Source: Gluconobacter cerevisiae (lineage in GTDB: Bacteria; Pseudomonadota; Alphaproteobacteria; Acetobacterales; Acetobacteraceae). Taken from it: a stretch of DNA of 64,000 nt. The notes beneath the pieces were generated by a model. It saw only the letters and a list, made by a program, of their open reading frames with translations. It was not told where the DNA came from and did no database searches. Positions 15,956 through 25,555 of the stretch are shown here, piece by piece. A program made the position numbers and the translations under genes. Where the stretch lies: the NCBI RefSeq assembly GCF_015244675.1, contig NZ_JABCQO010000004.1:1-64000 (forward strand), written 5' to 3'. How positions within the stretch are numbered: the stretch's first letter is position 1; every line of letters starts with the position of its first letter.

Positions 15956-18094
15956 TTGAGCACCGCACCGCCCCGAGCGCCTTCCCCTTCTGACAAACCT
16001 CTCGCTGGGCGGGAAAAGCAGCACCGTGGTCTGAAAACCGCGGGCGGTGTTTTCGGAGCGCTGGTGACCGCCCTCATCGTCCTGGTCCTGATCTGGCAGT
16101 GGGACTGGTTTGTTCCGTACATCAATCGCAAGGCTACAGCAGCCCTGCAGCGCCCCGTCAGCATTGCACATCTGCATGTTCATCTTGGCTTCAAGCCAAC
16201 AATTACAGTCGATGATCTGAAAATCGGCCAGCCCGAGGGTTTCAGCAAAGAGAAAGACGACTTCGCCTCCGCTCATGCCATAACCGTCAAAGTCGATGCC
16301 TGGCGCTATCTGACGGGCGGTGGCCTCTCCGTGCCACTAATCCGCGTTGATACTCCCAAAGGCGACATTGTCTCGCTAGCCGATGGCACGAACAATTATA
16401 CGTTCCCCTCATCGTCCGACACATCATCCCAGACAGCGTCATCCTCAACCCCCCTGCCGAAGCTCGGCAAGATCGAGATCAATGACGGCAATATCCATGT
16501 GGCGATGGCTAAACTGAAGACGGACATGCACGTCCTCATTCATACCGTCCTCCCGAAAGACGGCGACGACGGGCATATCGTGATCGATCTCGCAGGACGG
16601 TATGCCCGCGCGCCGATCACGGGCCATATCGTCGGTGGCGCTCTTTTGGACCTGACAGACACTACACATCCCTATCCGATCGACGGACGCCTCGCCAACG
16701 GGCCAACTTATGTCACCCTGCGTGGCACAGTGGATGATCCGATCCATTTTCAGGGCACCAATCTGGCGCTGCACTTCGCAGGGCCAGACATGTCCCTGCT
16801 TTACCCTCTCACGGGCGTACCCATTCCCCAGACGCCGCCTTACAGCGTGACCGGTAATCTGGCCTATTCCAACCGGGCGATCCGTTTTCAGAAATTCGAA
16901 GGCCGTATGGGCTCTTCGGATATCGGCGGAGACATCAACGTTGATCCGCACCAGAAGCCGATTTTCGTCGACGCAGCCCTGCATTCCCATTCGGTGGATC
17001 TGGCCGATCTGGGTGGCTTCATCGGTGCACAACCCGGTGATACGAGAAAAACTGAACCAGCCAGCAAGCGCGTATTGCCTGACAAGACAATCAATGTGCC
17101 GAAACTCAACGCTGCGAACGTCCATCTGACATATCACGGCGATCACATCCGCAATAAAAACTGGCCTCTGGACAATATTGATACCGAACTCGACATCCAC
17201 GACGGCGCCATAAACCTCAAACACCTGACCTTCGCCACCGGGACAGGAACCATTTCCGCGAACGCCACACTTGAGCCGACCAAAAACGCGCAGTTCCACA
17301 CCCGCTTCCGTCTGGACGTCTCCCGCCTTCCCCTCTCGCGCATCATGACATCCAAGGACATGTTCCAGGGCGAAGGCACCATTGGCGGTCATGTGACGCT
17401 TAATTCGACTGGCAATTCGGTCGCAACGCTGGTCGAAAACGGCAACGGCGGGACGACACTGGTGCTGGACCGCGGGGGTGATGTAACGGCCCTTCTTCCT
17501 GATCTGCTGGGGCTCAAGCTCGGCTCGGCCATCCTGTCTGCACTTGGAATTCCGGATCGCTCGAAGCTGGAGTGCCTCGTGGCCGATCTGCCGCTCAAGG
17601 ACGGCATTGTGCATACCGATGCGATGCTCCTGCAAACCGGCACCACCCGGACAAGCGGCACCGGAACCGTCAATTTCCACAAGGACACACTGGATTACGC
17701 CGTGACCACCCGTTCGATCGGGCCACAGATCCTGTCCCTGCCCGGCGCGGTCCATATTTTCGGACCGATCAACAGCCCCACAATTCTGCCCGGTGCGGAA
17801 CTGATCGGCCGCGTCGCGGCCTCCGTCGGGCTTGGAATCGTCTTCCCGCCCGCAGCGCTTATCCCGACTATCCAGCTTGGTGTTGGCAAGGGCTCAGCCT
17901 GCGAAAAAGCCATTCTGGAAGCCAATGAACACCCTGCCGCCGGAATTGCACCCGGCGCCACCACAGGCTTAGGTCCCAGCAGCATCCCGCACCCGGCCCA
18001 TCCCGGAGCCGAAAAGCGCACGAAAGCCTCACATCACCGCCTGTCTCCGGCAGAGATCCACAAGGCATGGGAGAAAAAATCGAATCCGAAATGA
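15956..18094 (+). CDS. AsmA-family envelope protein
   Basis: A 712-residue AsmA-like protein. I place the start at TTG 15956, preceded by GGAGAA (15943-15948) at good spacing and giving the N-terminus STAPPRAPSPSD; the ATG at 15863 has no ribosome binding site and adds a Cys-containing stretch that looks non-coding. One membrane helix (about residues 34-52, GVFGALVTALIVLVLIW) anchors a large periplasmic beta-rich region. It contains the AsmA motif VSIAHLHVHLGFKPTITVDD and a C-terminal AsmA_2-like domain (LDYAVTTRSIGPQILSLPGA, HIFGPINSPTI). AsmA-like proteins are implicated in lipid transport and outer-membrane homeostasis. Confidence 0.85.
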   Translation: MSTAPPRAPSPSDKPLAGREKQHRGLKTAGGVFGALVTALIVLVLIWQWDWFVPYINRKATAALQRPVSIAHLHVHLGFKPTITVDDLKIGQPEGFSKEKDDFASAHAITVKVDAWRYLTGGGLSVPLIRVDTPKGDIVSLADGTNNYTFPSSSDTSSQTASSSTPLPKLGKIEINDGNIHVAMAKLKTDMHVLIHTVLPKDGDDGHIVIDLAGRYARAPITGHIVGGALLDLTDTTHPYPIDGRLANGPTYVTLRGTVDDPIHFQGTNLALHFAGPDMSLLYPLTGVPIPQTPPYSVTGNLAYSNRAIRFQKFEGRMGSSDIGGDINVDPHQKPIFVDAALHSHSVDLADLGGFIGAQPGDTRKTEPASKRVLPDKTINVPKLNAANVHLTYHGDHIRNKNWPLDNIDTELDIHDGAINLKHLTFATGTGTISANATLEPTKNAQFHTRFRLDVSRLPLSRIMTSKDMFQGEGTIGGHVTLNSTGNSVATLVENGNGGTTLVLDRGGDVTALLPDLLGLKLGSAILSALGIPDRSKLECLVADLPLKDGIVHTDAMLLQTGTTRTSGTGTVNFHKDTLDYAVTTRSIGPQILSLPGAVHIFGPINSPTILPGAELIGRVAASVGLGIVFPPAALIPTIQLGVGKGSACEKAILEANEHPAAGIAPGATTGLGPSSIPHPAHPGAEKRTKASHHRLSPAEIHKAWEKKSNPK

Positions 18095-18176
18095 AAAGAT
18101 ACGCTCCGGACCGTGGCACGGACAGCTTTTTTGACTATAGCTTGGCCCAGCCATCCCCTGCCCCCGGAGTGTCCGC

Positions 18177-19511
18177 TTGCTGCTATCCAGACTCGACCGC
18201 TGGTTCCACATTACGGCCCGCGGTTCAACGATCCCGCGTGAGGTCATTGCCGGACTGACGGTCTTCGGGGCCATGGCCTATATCGTGGCCGTCAACCCGG
18301 CCATCCTTTCGGCGGCGGGTCTGGACCGTCACGACATGGTCATGACCACGATCGCGGGCGCCGTCGCCGGAACGCTGCTGATGGCGCTCTGGGCCAGACT
18401 GCCCATCGCCCTTGCCCCCGCCATGAGCAGCAATGTCCTGTTCGCGCAGGTCGTGGTGCAGCAGGCCCATGTCAGCCCGCGCACAGCCTTCACGGTCGTC
18501 CTGTTCAGCGGACTGTGCTTCACCGCCCTCTCCCTCAGCCAGATCCGCCAGCGCATCATCCGTGGCTTTCCGCCCTCGATTGTCCTCGGGATCCAGATCG
18601 CACTCGGCGCTTTCATTGCCCGGATCGGCCTGATGACTGGGGGCATCGCCGTTCCTTCGCCCGAAGGTTTGACATTCGGGTCTCTGAGCAACCCGTCCGT
18701 CCTGCTCAGCATGGCTGGCGTCGTCCTGAGCGCCATTCTCGTGGTCCTGCGCGTCCCGGCCGGACTGCTCCTCGCCATTCTCGCTATCACCATCGTCGGA
18801 CTTTTCATCCACACGCCCTCAGGCCCGATCACGCATCTTCCAGCCCAACTTCTGGACTGGCCGCATTATCCGACCAACCTGTTCCTGCCCTTCGATTTCC
18901 ACGAATATTTTTCCCATCTCGGACTTCTCGTCCCCATCACGCTCTATTTTCTGCTGAGTGATTTCTTCGACGCAACTGCGACCATGATGAGCGTCGCGCA
19001 CCGCGCAGGCTTGGATGGAACGGTCGAAAAACCTGCGCTCGATCACCGCGCCTTCGGTTCAGATGGAGCGGCCAGCATCATCGGCGCCTCGCTCGGAACC
19101 TGCACGGTCTCCGCCTATGTCGAGAGTCTGGCAGGCGTGGAAGCCGGTGGCCGCACGGGCCTGAGCGCACTGGTCGTCGCTGTCCTGTTTGCCCTGTCTT
19201 CCGTTTTCTGGCCGCTCATCACCGCCATTCCCGCGATCGCTACAGCGCCCGTCCTCATTCTCGTGGGCCTGAACATGCTCGGTAGCCTCAGCCGCGTCGC
19301 GGAAACACCCGCAGAAGCCATCCCGCCTCTGATGATGCTGCTCATCGCAGGCGTAACCGGCAATTTCATGCTGAGTCTGTCCTGCGGCCTGCTGATTTAC
19401 ACGGCGCTCGCCATCGCCACACGTCAGTTCCAGCGCTTAACGCCAATCGTCCTCGGTCTGGACGCCGCCTTCGTCTTTTACATGGTCCTACAAGCACATA
19501 TGGGAGCATGA
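18177..19511 (+). CDS. AzgA-type purine permease (NCS2 superfamily)
   Basis: A 444-residue polytopic inner-membrane transporter with about 12-14 helices. AzgA/GhxP family features are REVIAGLTVFGAMAYIVAVN near the N-terminus, the substrate-site helix ALAPAMSSNVLFAQVVV (about 80-96), and TLYFLLSDFFDATATMMSVA (about 255-275) followed by GAASIIGASLGTCTVSAYVE. Characterised relatives import guanine, hypoxanthine or adenine with protons. The start is TTG 18177 with GGAG seven bases upstream. The Ala-Met substitution where many AzgA proteins have Gly-Met-Asn could shift substrate choice. Confidence 0.85.
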   Translation: MLLSRLDRWFHITARGSTIPREVIAGLTVFGAMAYIVAVNPAILSAAGLDRHDMVMTTIAGAVAGTLLMALWARLPIALAPAMSSNVLFAQVVVQQAHVSPRTAFTVVLFSGLCFTALSLSQIRQRIIRGFPPSIVLGIQIALGAFIARIGLMTGGIAVPSPEGLTFGSLSNPSVLLSMAGVVLSAILVVLRVPAGLLLAILAITIVGLFIHTPSGPITHLPAQLLDWPHYPTNLFLPFDFHEYFSHLGLLVPITLYFLLSDFFDATATMMSVAHRAGLDGTVEKPALDHRAFGSDGAASIIGASLGTCTVSAYVESLAGVEAGGRTGLSALVVAVLFALSSVFWPLITAIPAIATAPVLILVGLNMLGSLSRVAETPAEAIPPLMMLLIAGVTGNFMLSLSCGLLIYTALAIATRQFQRLTPIVLGLDAAFVFYMVLQAHMGA

Positions 19512-19569
19512 AGACTTTCCGGCGCGGTTTTTGACTCTTTCTTCATAATTTCCGGGCAGGCTGCCTCGC

Positions 19570-20358
19570 ATGACTTCCTGCCCCCCCAGTCCGCGCCACG
19601 TCTTCATCGCCACGCCCTGCTTCGGCGGCACCATCACGCTGGATTACATGCAGTCCCTCATTGGCTGCATGGCCACAGCACCAGCTCATAATCTACAACT
19701 CACCCTGTCCACGATCGGCAGTGACGCCCTCATCACACGGGCCAGAAACACGCTCCTGCATCAGTTCGTGACCATGACCGATGCCACCCATCTTCTTTTC
19801 ATCGACAGCGACATCGGCTTTTCCATTACCGATATCCTCGCTCTGCTTGATGCGGACCGCCCTCTGATCGGAGGGGCCTACCCCCTGAAATCCCACTACT
19901 GGGACCACGATACGGACCGTTTTATGGCCGCTGGCGAAGAGTCCAGAACAGCCAGCCTGCGCTATGTCGGAGACTGCGCCGCCCTGCACGATGACAGCGC
20001 ACCGGGCGAAATTGCGGACGTCTCCTATATCGGCACAGGCTTCATGCTCATGACCCGCCAGATGGTGCTCGACATGATCGCCCACTATCCGGAAACCCGA
20101 TACAGCCGCATCGACGCGAAGTCCGAAGGCCAGACTTCGCAAGCACCGTCGTCAGACGCCTATGCCCTGTTCGACTGTCTGATCGACCCGGAAACCCGGA
20201 CATATCTTTCCGAAGATTTCGCCTTCTGCCGCCGCTGGATCACAATCGGCGGACAAGTCGCCCTCCACCGTGGCCTGTCCCTGACACATACGGGCAGCAC
20301 GACGTTCAAAGGCGACCTTTCCGCGCGAACGCTGCCACTTTCTACTCTTCAGACCTGA
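19570..20358 (+). CDS. Putative glycosyltransferase with DSD motif
   Basis: A 262-residue soluble protein that looks like a GT-A fold glycosyltransferase. The opening VFIATPCFGGTITLDYMQSL is followed by ITRARNTLLHQFVT and HLLFIDSDIGFSITDILALL (about residues 76-95), where Asp-Ser-Asp fits the metal-binding DxD motif, and then PLIGGAYPLKS. The C-terminal part has YLSEDFAFCRRWITIGGQVA, resembling the acidic catalytic region of these enzymes. No sugar-pathway gene is next to it. Similar proteins occur in bacterial surface-polysaccharide and phage loci. Substrates cannot be assigned. Confidence 0.65.
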   Translation: MTSCPPSPRHVFIATPCFGGTITLDYMQSLIGCMATAPAHNLQLTLSTIGSDALITRARNTLLHQFVTMTDATHLLFIDSDIGFSITDILALLDADRPLIGGAYPLKSHYWDHDTDRFMAAGEESRTASLRYVGDCAALHDDSAPGEIADVSYIGTGFMLMTRQMVLDMIAHYPETRYSRIDAKSEGQTSQAPSSDAYALFDCLIDPETRTYLSEDFAFCRRWITIGGQVALHRGLSLTHTGSTTFKGDLSARTLPLSTLQT

Positions 20359-20400
20359 AACGACCTGTTTTCCGGCGTCATCTGCCACTATTCCGTCATA

Positions 20401-20414
20401 TTAAACCGGTTTAA
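20401..20414. repeat. Perfect 14-bp palindrome
   Basis: TTAAACCGGTTTAA is a perfect palindrome 42 bp after the glycosyltransferase-like gene. It could be an operator or recombination site; no neighbouring regulator gene is seen. Confidence 0.5.
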
Positions 20415-20422
20415 ACACTCAT

Positions 20423-20466
20423 GCGGTGTCGGGAGCGTGATGCATACATTCCCCGACACCGCTCCC
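20423..20466. other. Intergenic element with two mutually exclusive stems
   Basis: GCGGTGTCGGG (20423-20433) pairs with CCCGACACCGC (20452-20462) as a perfect 11-bp stem. GGGAGCG (20431-20437) can alternatively pair with CGCTCCC (20460-20466). The two stems share bases and cannot form together. No T-run follows on either strand, so this is not a simple terminator. The rest of the 20359-20688 gap shows nothing else I can assign, apart from a weak minus-strand frame. Confidence 0.5.
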
Positions 20467-20473
20467 TCTCGCT

Positions 20474-20692
20474 TCAGGTCATAATCGCCTGACGGAAAAA
20501 TAAACCGCATATTTCCGTGCAGATCCTGCGAGAGCGTCCTTTCAGAAACCACCCGAACTTTCTGACATCAGGATAACACGGAAAGTTGACCTGACAGTCA
20601 TCGTGTGCCGCGTATCCACCTGCCACAAACCCAAAGCTGGCAGCCAGAGACTTGCGCTGGCCTGCATCAATTCCACTCATGGTATTTCTCAT
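20474..20692 (-). CDS. Possible small coupled ORF, doubtful
   Basis: A 72-residue frame whose ATG overlaps the stop of the 114-residue coiled-coil membrane gene by ATGA, a typical coupling arrangement. Codon use is poorer in third-position GC than in neighbouring genes, and the product has five Cys but no recognisable domain. It may be a real small protein, the remnant of a longer gene, or chance. Confidence 0.25.
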   Translation of the reverse strand: MRNTMSGIDAGQRKSLAASFGFVAGGYAAHDDCQVNFPCYPDVRKFGWFLKGRSRRICTEICGLFFRQAIMT

Positions 20693-21033
20693 TTCGTGGT
20701 CAAGGACAGGGCAACATGCACCATGCCGGTCCCCAGAATGGATGTGACCAGCGTGATGATCCCAGTAATGACCGCCCGCCCCCCGATCAGACGGTCGAGC
20801 TTCCCGTTGACCACACGATTCCCCTCTTCAACCTTCGTCTCGAGAAGCTTCATCTGATCCCGAAGCGACGAGATTTCCTGCCGCATCTCGTTGCGCAGTT
20901 CTTCATATCGATCCGAAAGCCCCCCCGCGATCGTCTCCAGTCGCAGAACCCGATCCTCGAGCATCCGCAACGTATAGGCGCGTCTCTCATTTCCATCAGC
21001 CAGACTGACTAGTTGGCCTTCCCCGTCCGACAT
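20689..21033 (-). CDS. Small coiled-coil protein with C-terminal membrane helix
   Basis: A 114-residue protein I cannot name. Residues about 18-80 are strongly heptad-like (RMLEDRVLRLETIAGGLSDR, NEMRQEISSLRDQMKLLETK), and residues about 86-110 are one hydrophobic segment (AVITGIITLVTSILGTGMVH). A cytoplasmic coiled coil with a tail anchor is reminiscent of phage XhlA/holin-accessory proteins, but no other phage gene is seen. It is preceded by a strong promoter and, between promoter and start codon, an intrinsic terminator. The ribosome binding site GGGGGAAC is close behind the terminator T-run. Confidence 0.7.
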   Translation of the reverse strand: MSDGEGQLVSLADGNERRAYTLRMLEDRVLRLETIAGGLSDRYEELRNEMRQEISSLRDQMKLLETKVEEGNRVVNGKLDRLIGGRAVITGIITLVTSILGTGMVHVALSLTTK

Positions 21034-21045
21034 GCCGTTCCCCCA

Positions 21046-21079
21046 ATAAAAAAAGCGCTCCCCGAAGGGAACGCTTTTG
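21046..21079 (-). terminator. Intrinsic terminator inside a 5' leader
   Basis: On the minus strand AAAAGCGTTCCC, a TTCG tetraloop and GGGAGCGCTTTT form a 12-pair stem (one G-T pair) followed by further T residues. It ends about 13-16 bases before the ATG of the 114-residue gene, so any transcript for that gene starting upstream must read through it. Confidence 0.75.
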
Positions 21080-21094
21080 TGGCATTAAGCCATT

Positions 21095-21123
21095 AATATA
21101 GAAACAAACACCTGATTTATCAA
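21095..21123 (-). promoter_or_regulatory. Strong sigma70-like promoter
   Basis: TTGATA (21118-21123) and TATATT (21095-21100) on the minus strand are separated by exactly 17 bases. The expected start site near 21088 lies only about 10 bases before the terminator stem. Confidence 0.6.
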
Positions 21124-21201
21124 CGAAAACCTGAAACCTTCAGTCAACCGTATCAAAAGCCGACTTGGCCACCTTCGGGGATAGGCGCATAGTCGGGCCC
21201 C

Positions 21202-21456
21202 ATGACTGTTCCTCCGACAGAAACACTTCTCGACCTGCGCGGTCTGGCCTGTCCCATGCCCGTCCTCAAGGCCAATCGCGCCCTGCGTGACATGGCCCCT
21301 GGCGCGAAGCTGCGCATCCTCGCCACAGACCGCGCTTCAGTGGCGGATTTTCAGTCCTATTGCCGCGAAACCGGCCATGCGCTCATTGCGTTCACGGAAA
21401 CCGCAGGCATGCTTTCCTTCGTAATCCGGCGACGTGCAGAAACGTCACCTTCCTGA
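21202..21456 (+). CDS. tusA: TusA/SirA-family sulfurtransferase
   Basis: An 84-residue TusA-like protein. The signature LDLRGLACPMPVLKANRAL (about residues 11-29) contains the conserved Cys-Pro-x-Pro, whose Cys carries sulfane sulfur. The C-terminal strand SFVIRRR is typical. TusA proteins relay sulfur for tRNA 2-thiolation, molybdopterin or other sulfur trafficking. It lies about 100 bp upstream of xseB on the same strand, and the minus-strand promoter described above points away from it. Which relay it serves cannot be told here. Confidence 0.88.
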   Translation: MTVPPTETLLDLRGLACPMPVLKANRALRDMAPGAKLRILATDRASVADFQSYCRETGHALIAFTETAGMLSFVIRRRAETSPS

Positions 21457-21553
21457 GGAAACTCCAGCGTTCCCGCGCGCGGGGCTGGCAAAAACTGTCT
21501 TCTGCCTGTAATCCCCTCGCTACCTTGTTCCAAAGTATGCCTTGAGGCTTCTC

Positions 21554-21817
21554 ATGCCCGAACTCATTGATGCCCCCATGGATGCCCTGTCTTTTGAGGA
21601 TGCCCTGTCCGAACTGGAGAGGATTGTCCGTGGCCTTGAAGGCGGCCAGATGAAACTCGAGGACGCTATTTCCGCCTATGAACGTGGTGCTGCCCTGCGC
21701 AGACATTGCGATGCGAAGCTGGGAGAGGCCGAGATGCGTGTGCGTGCCATCGTGCAGAACGATGACGGCACGACAGGCACGGAGCCTCTTGCCGATACCG
21801 GAGACTCCGGCCGATGA
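21554..21817 (+). CDS. xseB: Exodeoxyribonuclease VII small subunit
   Basis: An 87-residue protein with the XseB helical hairpin: LSFEDALSELERIVRGLEGG, MKLEDAISAYERGAAL and RRHCDAKLGEAEMRV. Several XseB chains wrap the XseA nuclease, which degrades single-stranded DNA. The start is ATG 21554, since the upstream in-frame ATG adds only MRLL. Its stop overlaps the ispA start by ATGA. It heads the xseB-ispA-dxs-tlyA-rlmN series, the usual alphaproteobacterial order. xseA is not in the window. Confidence 0.92.
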   Translation: MPELIDAPMDALSFEDALSELERIVRGLEGGQMKLEDAISAYERGAALRRHCDAKLGEAEMRVRAIVQNDDGTTGTEPLADTGDSGR

Positions 21818-22719
21818 ATGCCCCTACCCCGTCTGTTTCCCTGAAGGACGCGCTCTCACGCGCCTGTTCTGAAATCGAAAGCACGATCGACGCTCTTCTG
21901 CCCATGGTTCCGGGGGACGAGTCCGTTCTTCTGGACGCCATGCGTTATGCCGCCCTTGGCGGCGGCAAGCGTCTGCGCGGTTTTCTGGCCGTCGAAGTCG
22001 CGACACTGTTTGGCGCAGACCGCGAGGCCGCCCTGCGTGTCGCCGCGTCGGTCGAACTGCTGCACGCCTATTCTCTGGTCCATGACGACTTGCCCTCCAT
22101 GGACGACGACGACCTGCGACGCGGTCAGCCCTCCACGCACAAGCAGTTCGACGAAGCGATCGCAATTCTGGCAGGCGACGCTCTTCAGACCCGCGCTTTC
22201 GAAATTCTCGTCGAGCCCGAAACCAGCACCAACCCGACCGTCCGCGCCAATCTGGCCCTTGCCCTTGCGCAGGCCTCGGGATCGGCTGGCATGGTCGGTG
22301 GTCAGGTCATCGATATCCGTGGCGAAGGCCGCGCCCTGCCGCTGGATCAGGTGCGTCGTCTGCATGCCCTGAAAACCGGCGCCCTCATCCGCTATGCCGC
22401 CGAGTCCGGCGCCATTCTGGCTGATGTGGACGATGAACGTCGTGCGGCCATCGTCGCCTATGGCCGCGATCTGGGCACCGCCTTTCAGGTCGCCGATGAC
22501 GTTCTGGATTCTACCGCTACCGCCGAGGAACTCGGTAAAACCGCGGGCAAAGACGAAGCCAGCGGCAAATCAACCTATGTCTCCCTGCTTGGCATCGATG
22601 GTGCCCGCGCCGAGGCTCGTCGCCTGAGCGACCGGGCACGGGAGGCTCTTTCATCTTTCGGTGCACAGGCCGACGCCCTCAGGGCACTGGCAGATTATGT
22701 CGTCGAGCGCAGGAACTGA
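21814..22719 (+). CDS. ispA: Farnesyl diphosphate synthase / polyprenyl synthetase
   Basis: A 301-residue trans-prenyltransferase that condenses IPP with DMAPP and GPP to give farnesyl diphosphate. The first aspartate-rich motif is [14 protein letters not shown] (about residues 90-103) and the second [20 protein letters not shown] (about 228-247). [10 protein letters not shown] gives the IPP-binding Lys and Arg. The length matches bacterial IspA. It overlaps xseB and lies 4 bp upstream of dxs, which supplies the pathway, so the three are clearly co-expressed. FPP feeds ubiquinone, bactoprenol and hopanoid synthesis. Confidence 0.93.
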   Translation: MNAPTPSVSLKDALSRACSEIESTIDALLPMVPGDESVLLDAMRYAALGGGKRLRGFLAVEVATLFGADREAALRVAASVELLHAYSLVHDDLPSMDDDDLRRGQPSTHKQFDEAIAILAGDALQTRAFEILVEPETSTNPTVRANLALALAQASGSAGMVGGQVIDIRGEGRALPLDQVRRLHALKTGALIRYAAESGAILADVDDERRAAIVAYGRDLGTAFQVADDVLDSTATAEELGKTAGKDEASGKSTYVSLLGIDGARAEARRLSDRAREALSSFGAQADALRALADYVVERRN

Positions 22720-22723
22720 TCCC

Positions 22724-24706
22724 ATGAGCAAGAATTCCTCCACGATTCCTACCTATGGCCGTTATCCCGAACTGGATCGCGTCCGCTTCCCTGCCGACAT
22801 GCGGAACCTGTCCGTCGACCAGCTCAAGCAGCTTGCCGATGAACTGCGCTCGGAAACCGTTGACGCTGTCTCCACCACAGGCGGCCATCTCGGCGCGTCT
22901 CTCGGTGTTGTCGAACTGACCGTCGCTCTGCACGCCGTTTTCAACACGCCTGACGACCGCATCATCTGGGACGTCGGCCATCAGGCTTATCCGCACAAGA
23001 TCCTGACAGGCCGCCGCGACCGTATCCGCACCCTGCGTCAGCCCGAGGGCCTGTCCGGCTTTACCCGTCGCTCGGAAAGCGAATACGACCCGTTCGGCGC
23101 AGCCCATTCTTCGACGTCCATCTCGGCGGGCCTCGGCATGGCCGTTGCGCATCACCTGCGCGCGGAAGAAGACCCGAGCTATCACGAGCGTAACGTCATC
23201 GCCGTCATCGGCGACGGCTCGATTTCGGCTGGCATGGCCTATGAAGCCATGAACAACGCCGCCGTCGCAGGCCCCGGCGCAAACCGCCTGATCGTGGTGC
23301 TGAACGACAACGAAATGTCGATCGCACCCCCGGTTGGTTCGATGTCGGACTATCTGTCGCGTCTGATGTCCTCGCGCCAGTTCTTCAGCCTGCGCGATCT
23401 CGCCGGCAAGGTCGCCAAGCGCCTTCCGGGCAAGATCGAGCGCACCGCCAAGCGCGCCGAAGAATATGCCCGCGGCCTGATCACCGGTGGCACCCTGTTC
23501 GAAGAACTCGGCTTCTATTATGTCGGCCCCGTCAACGGCCATGACATGAGCCAGCTTGTGCCGATCCTGCGCAACCTGCGCGATGCCGATGATCAGGGCC
23601 CGATCCTGCTGCACATCATCACCGAGAAGGGCCGCGGCTACAAACCCGCTGAGGCCGCCGGTGACAAGTATCACGCTGTCAGCAAGTTCAACGTCGTTAC
23701 GGGTGAGCAGAAGAAGGCTCCGGCCGGTCCGCCGAGCTACACGTCCATCTTCAGCCGCGAACTGATGCGCCGCGCCAAAACTGACGACAAGCTCGTGACG
23801 ATCACGGCCGCCATGCCGTCAGGCACGGGACTGAACGCGTTTGCCAAAGCTTATCCGGACCGCTTCTTCGACGTTGGTATTGCCGAACAGCATGCCGTCA
23901 CTTTCGCAGCCGGTATTGCGTCCGAAGGCCTGCGCCCGTTTTGCGCGATCTATTCAACCTTCCTGCAGCGCGCCTACGATCAGGTCGTTCATGACGTTGC
24001 GCTCCAGAACCTCCCGGTCCGCTTCGCCATCGATCGCGCCGGTCTGGTCGGTGCCGATGGCGCCACTCATGCCGGATCGTTCGATCTCAACTACCTGTGC
24101 TGCCTACCGAACATGGTCGTGATGGCGCCGTGCGACGAGATCGAACTGCTGCACGCCACGGCCACGGCCTGTGAATATGACGCTGGCCCGATCGCCTTCC
24201 GCTATCCGCGTGGCAATGGCATCGGCCTTGATCTGCCTGAAAAGGGCGAAGTTCTGGAAATCGGCAAGGGCCGGATCGTCCGCGAAGCCCGTCGTGCGCC
24301 GAATGCCCGTGGTGGCGTCGCCATCCTGTCGCTTGGCCCCCGTATCCACGAGGCCCTGCGCGCGGCCGACCTTCTGGCCGCACAGGGCGTTCCGGTCACG
24401 GTCGCCGATGCCCGTTTCGCCAAACCGATCGACAAGGCGCTTGTCGAAGATCTGGCCAACCAGCACGAAGTCTTCATCACGCTTGAAGAAGGTGCCATTG
24501 GCGGCTTCAGCAGCCTCGTCGTGCAGCACCTTGCCGAGACCGGCCTGCTGGATAAGGTCAAGTTCCGCCCGCTGGCCCTGCCGGATCGTTACATCGACCA
24601 CAACACGCAGGACGCCCAGTACGAAGAAGCAGGTCTGACAGCGCCGAACATCGTGCATGTCGCAGCCGCTGCTCTGGGCGTCGACGTCGCCCAGCAGTCC
24701 GCCTGA
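22724..24706 (+). CDS. dxs: 1-deoxy-D-xylulose-5-phosphate synthase
   Basis: A 660-residue thiamine-diphosphate enzyme making DXP from pyruvate and glyceraldehyde 3-phosphate, the first step of the MEP isoprenoid pathway. The ThDP motif is [20 protein letters not shown] (about residues 163-182). Also seen are [16 protein letters not shown], the catalytic-domain segment [18 protein letters not shown] (Glu of the ThDP contact), [15 protein letters not shown] and a transketolase C-terminal domain. The start is ATG 22724, 4 bp after ispA. It is at full family length. Confidence 0.97.
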   Translation: MSKNSSTIPTYGRYPELDRVRFPADMRNLSVDQLKQLADELRSETVDAVSTTGGHLGASLGVVELTVALHAVFNTPDDRIIWDVGHQAYPHKILTGRRDRIRTLRQPEGLSGFTRRSESEYDPFGAAHSSTSISAGLGMAVAHHLRAEEDPSYHERNVIAVIGDGSISAGMAYEAMNNAAVAGPGANRLIVVLNDNEMSIAPPVGSMSDYLSRLMSSRQFFSLRDLAGKVAKRLPGKIERTAKRAEEYARGLITGGTLFEELGFYYVGPVNGHDMSQLVPILRNLRDADDQGPILLHIITEKGRGYKPAEAAGDKYHAVSKFNVVTGEQKKAPAGPPSYTSIFSRELMRRAKTDDKLVTITAAMPSGTGLNAFAKAYPDRFFDVGIAEQHAVTFAAGIASEGLRPFCAIYSTFLQRAYDQVVHDVALQNLPVRFAIDRAGLVGADGATHAGSFDLNYLCCLPNMVVMAPCDEIELLHATATACEYDAGPIAFRYPRGNGIGLDLPEKGEVLEIGKGRIVREARRAPNARGGVAILSLGPRIHEALRAADLLAAQGVPVTVADARFAKPIDKALVEDLANQHEVFITLEEGAIGGFSSLVVQHLAETGLLDKVKFRPLALPDRYIDHNTQDAQYEEAGLTAPNIVHVAAAALGVDVAQQSA

Positions 24707-24713
24707 GCGACTG

Positions 24714-25475
24714 ATGGCCAAACGCCGCGCCGACCAGTTCCTCGTTGACCGGGGACTGGTCGAAAGCCGGACACGGGCTCAGGCCCTGATCATGGCTGGC
24801 CTCGTCTATACCAGTGACCGCCGGATCGCGAAGGCTGGCGACCAGCTTCCCGAGGATGCTCCCCTTGCCCTCAAGGGGCAGGACCATCCCTGGGTGTCGC
24901 GCGGCGGCCTCAAACTGATTCACGCCATCGAGCATTTCGGCCTGGACCCGAAAGACCGTATCGCCATCGATGTTGGCGCTTCGACTGGCGGCTTCACGGA
25001 CGTCCTGCTGACCCATGGCGCCGAAAAGGTCTATGCCGTGGATGTTGGACACGGACAGCTCGCCTGGAAAATCCGCTCTGACGAACGCGTCGTCGTCATG
25101 GAAAAGACGAACGCCCGCGCCCTGACGGTCGAACAGATTCCCGAACCCGCCGGAATTGTCGTCTGCGATGCGAGCTTCATCGGCCTGCGCACCGTCCTGC
25201 CCGCAGCGCTTGAACTCACCACCCCGGATGCCTGGGCCGTCGCGCTCATCAAGCCACAGTTCGAAGCCGGGCGCGGCGAAGTTGGTGCGAAAGGTGTCGT
25301 CCGCGACCCGGCGGTCCATGAACGCGTCTGCGAAGAAATCCGAGAATGGTTCGCAGCCCTCCCCGGTTGGGACGTCCTCGGGATCGAAGCCAGCCCCATC
25401 ACCGGCCCCGAAGGCAATCGCGAGTTCCTGATCGCTGCCAGAAAAACGGCGCAGGCCCAGCCAGAAGCAGAATAG
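24714..25475 (+). CDS. tlyA: TlyA-family rRNA 2'-O-methyltransferase
   Basis: A 253-residue TlyA/HlyA-family protein. The N-terminal S4-like RNA-binding domain ([20 protein letters not shown]) is followed by a FtsJ-type methyltransferase domain with [20 protein letters not shown] (SAM motif I, about residues 84-103), [14 protein letters not shown] and VALIKPQFE. Mycobacterial TlyA methylates 16S and 23S rRNA; relatives were once called hemolysin A. It begins 7 bp after dxs. A haemolytic role is not implied. Confidence 0.9.
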   Translation: MAKRRADQFLVDRGLVESRTRAQALIMAGLVYTSDRRIAKAGDQLPEDAPLALKGQDHPWVSRGGLKLIHAIEHFGLDPKDRIAIDVGASTGGFTDVLLTHGAEKVYAVDVGHGQLAWKIRSDERVVVMEKTNARALTVEQIPEPAGIVVCDASFIGLRTVLPAALELTTPDAWAVALIKPQFEAGRGEVGAKGVVRDPAVHERVCEEIREWFAALPGWDVLGIEASPITGPEGNREFLIAARKTAQAQPEAE

Positions 25476-25555
25476 TTTTCCAAAACAGTTTTACCGGAAA
25501 GACCGCGCTTTTCCTTTGGAACTGCGGGTCTTCTCCGTGCTATGGCTCCGCCGTC

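Noticed and set aside
20359-21033. Prophage remnant (holin-like coiled-coil protein)
   Set aside because: Only one XhlA-like small protein; no integrase, lysin, capsid or attachment repeats are visible.
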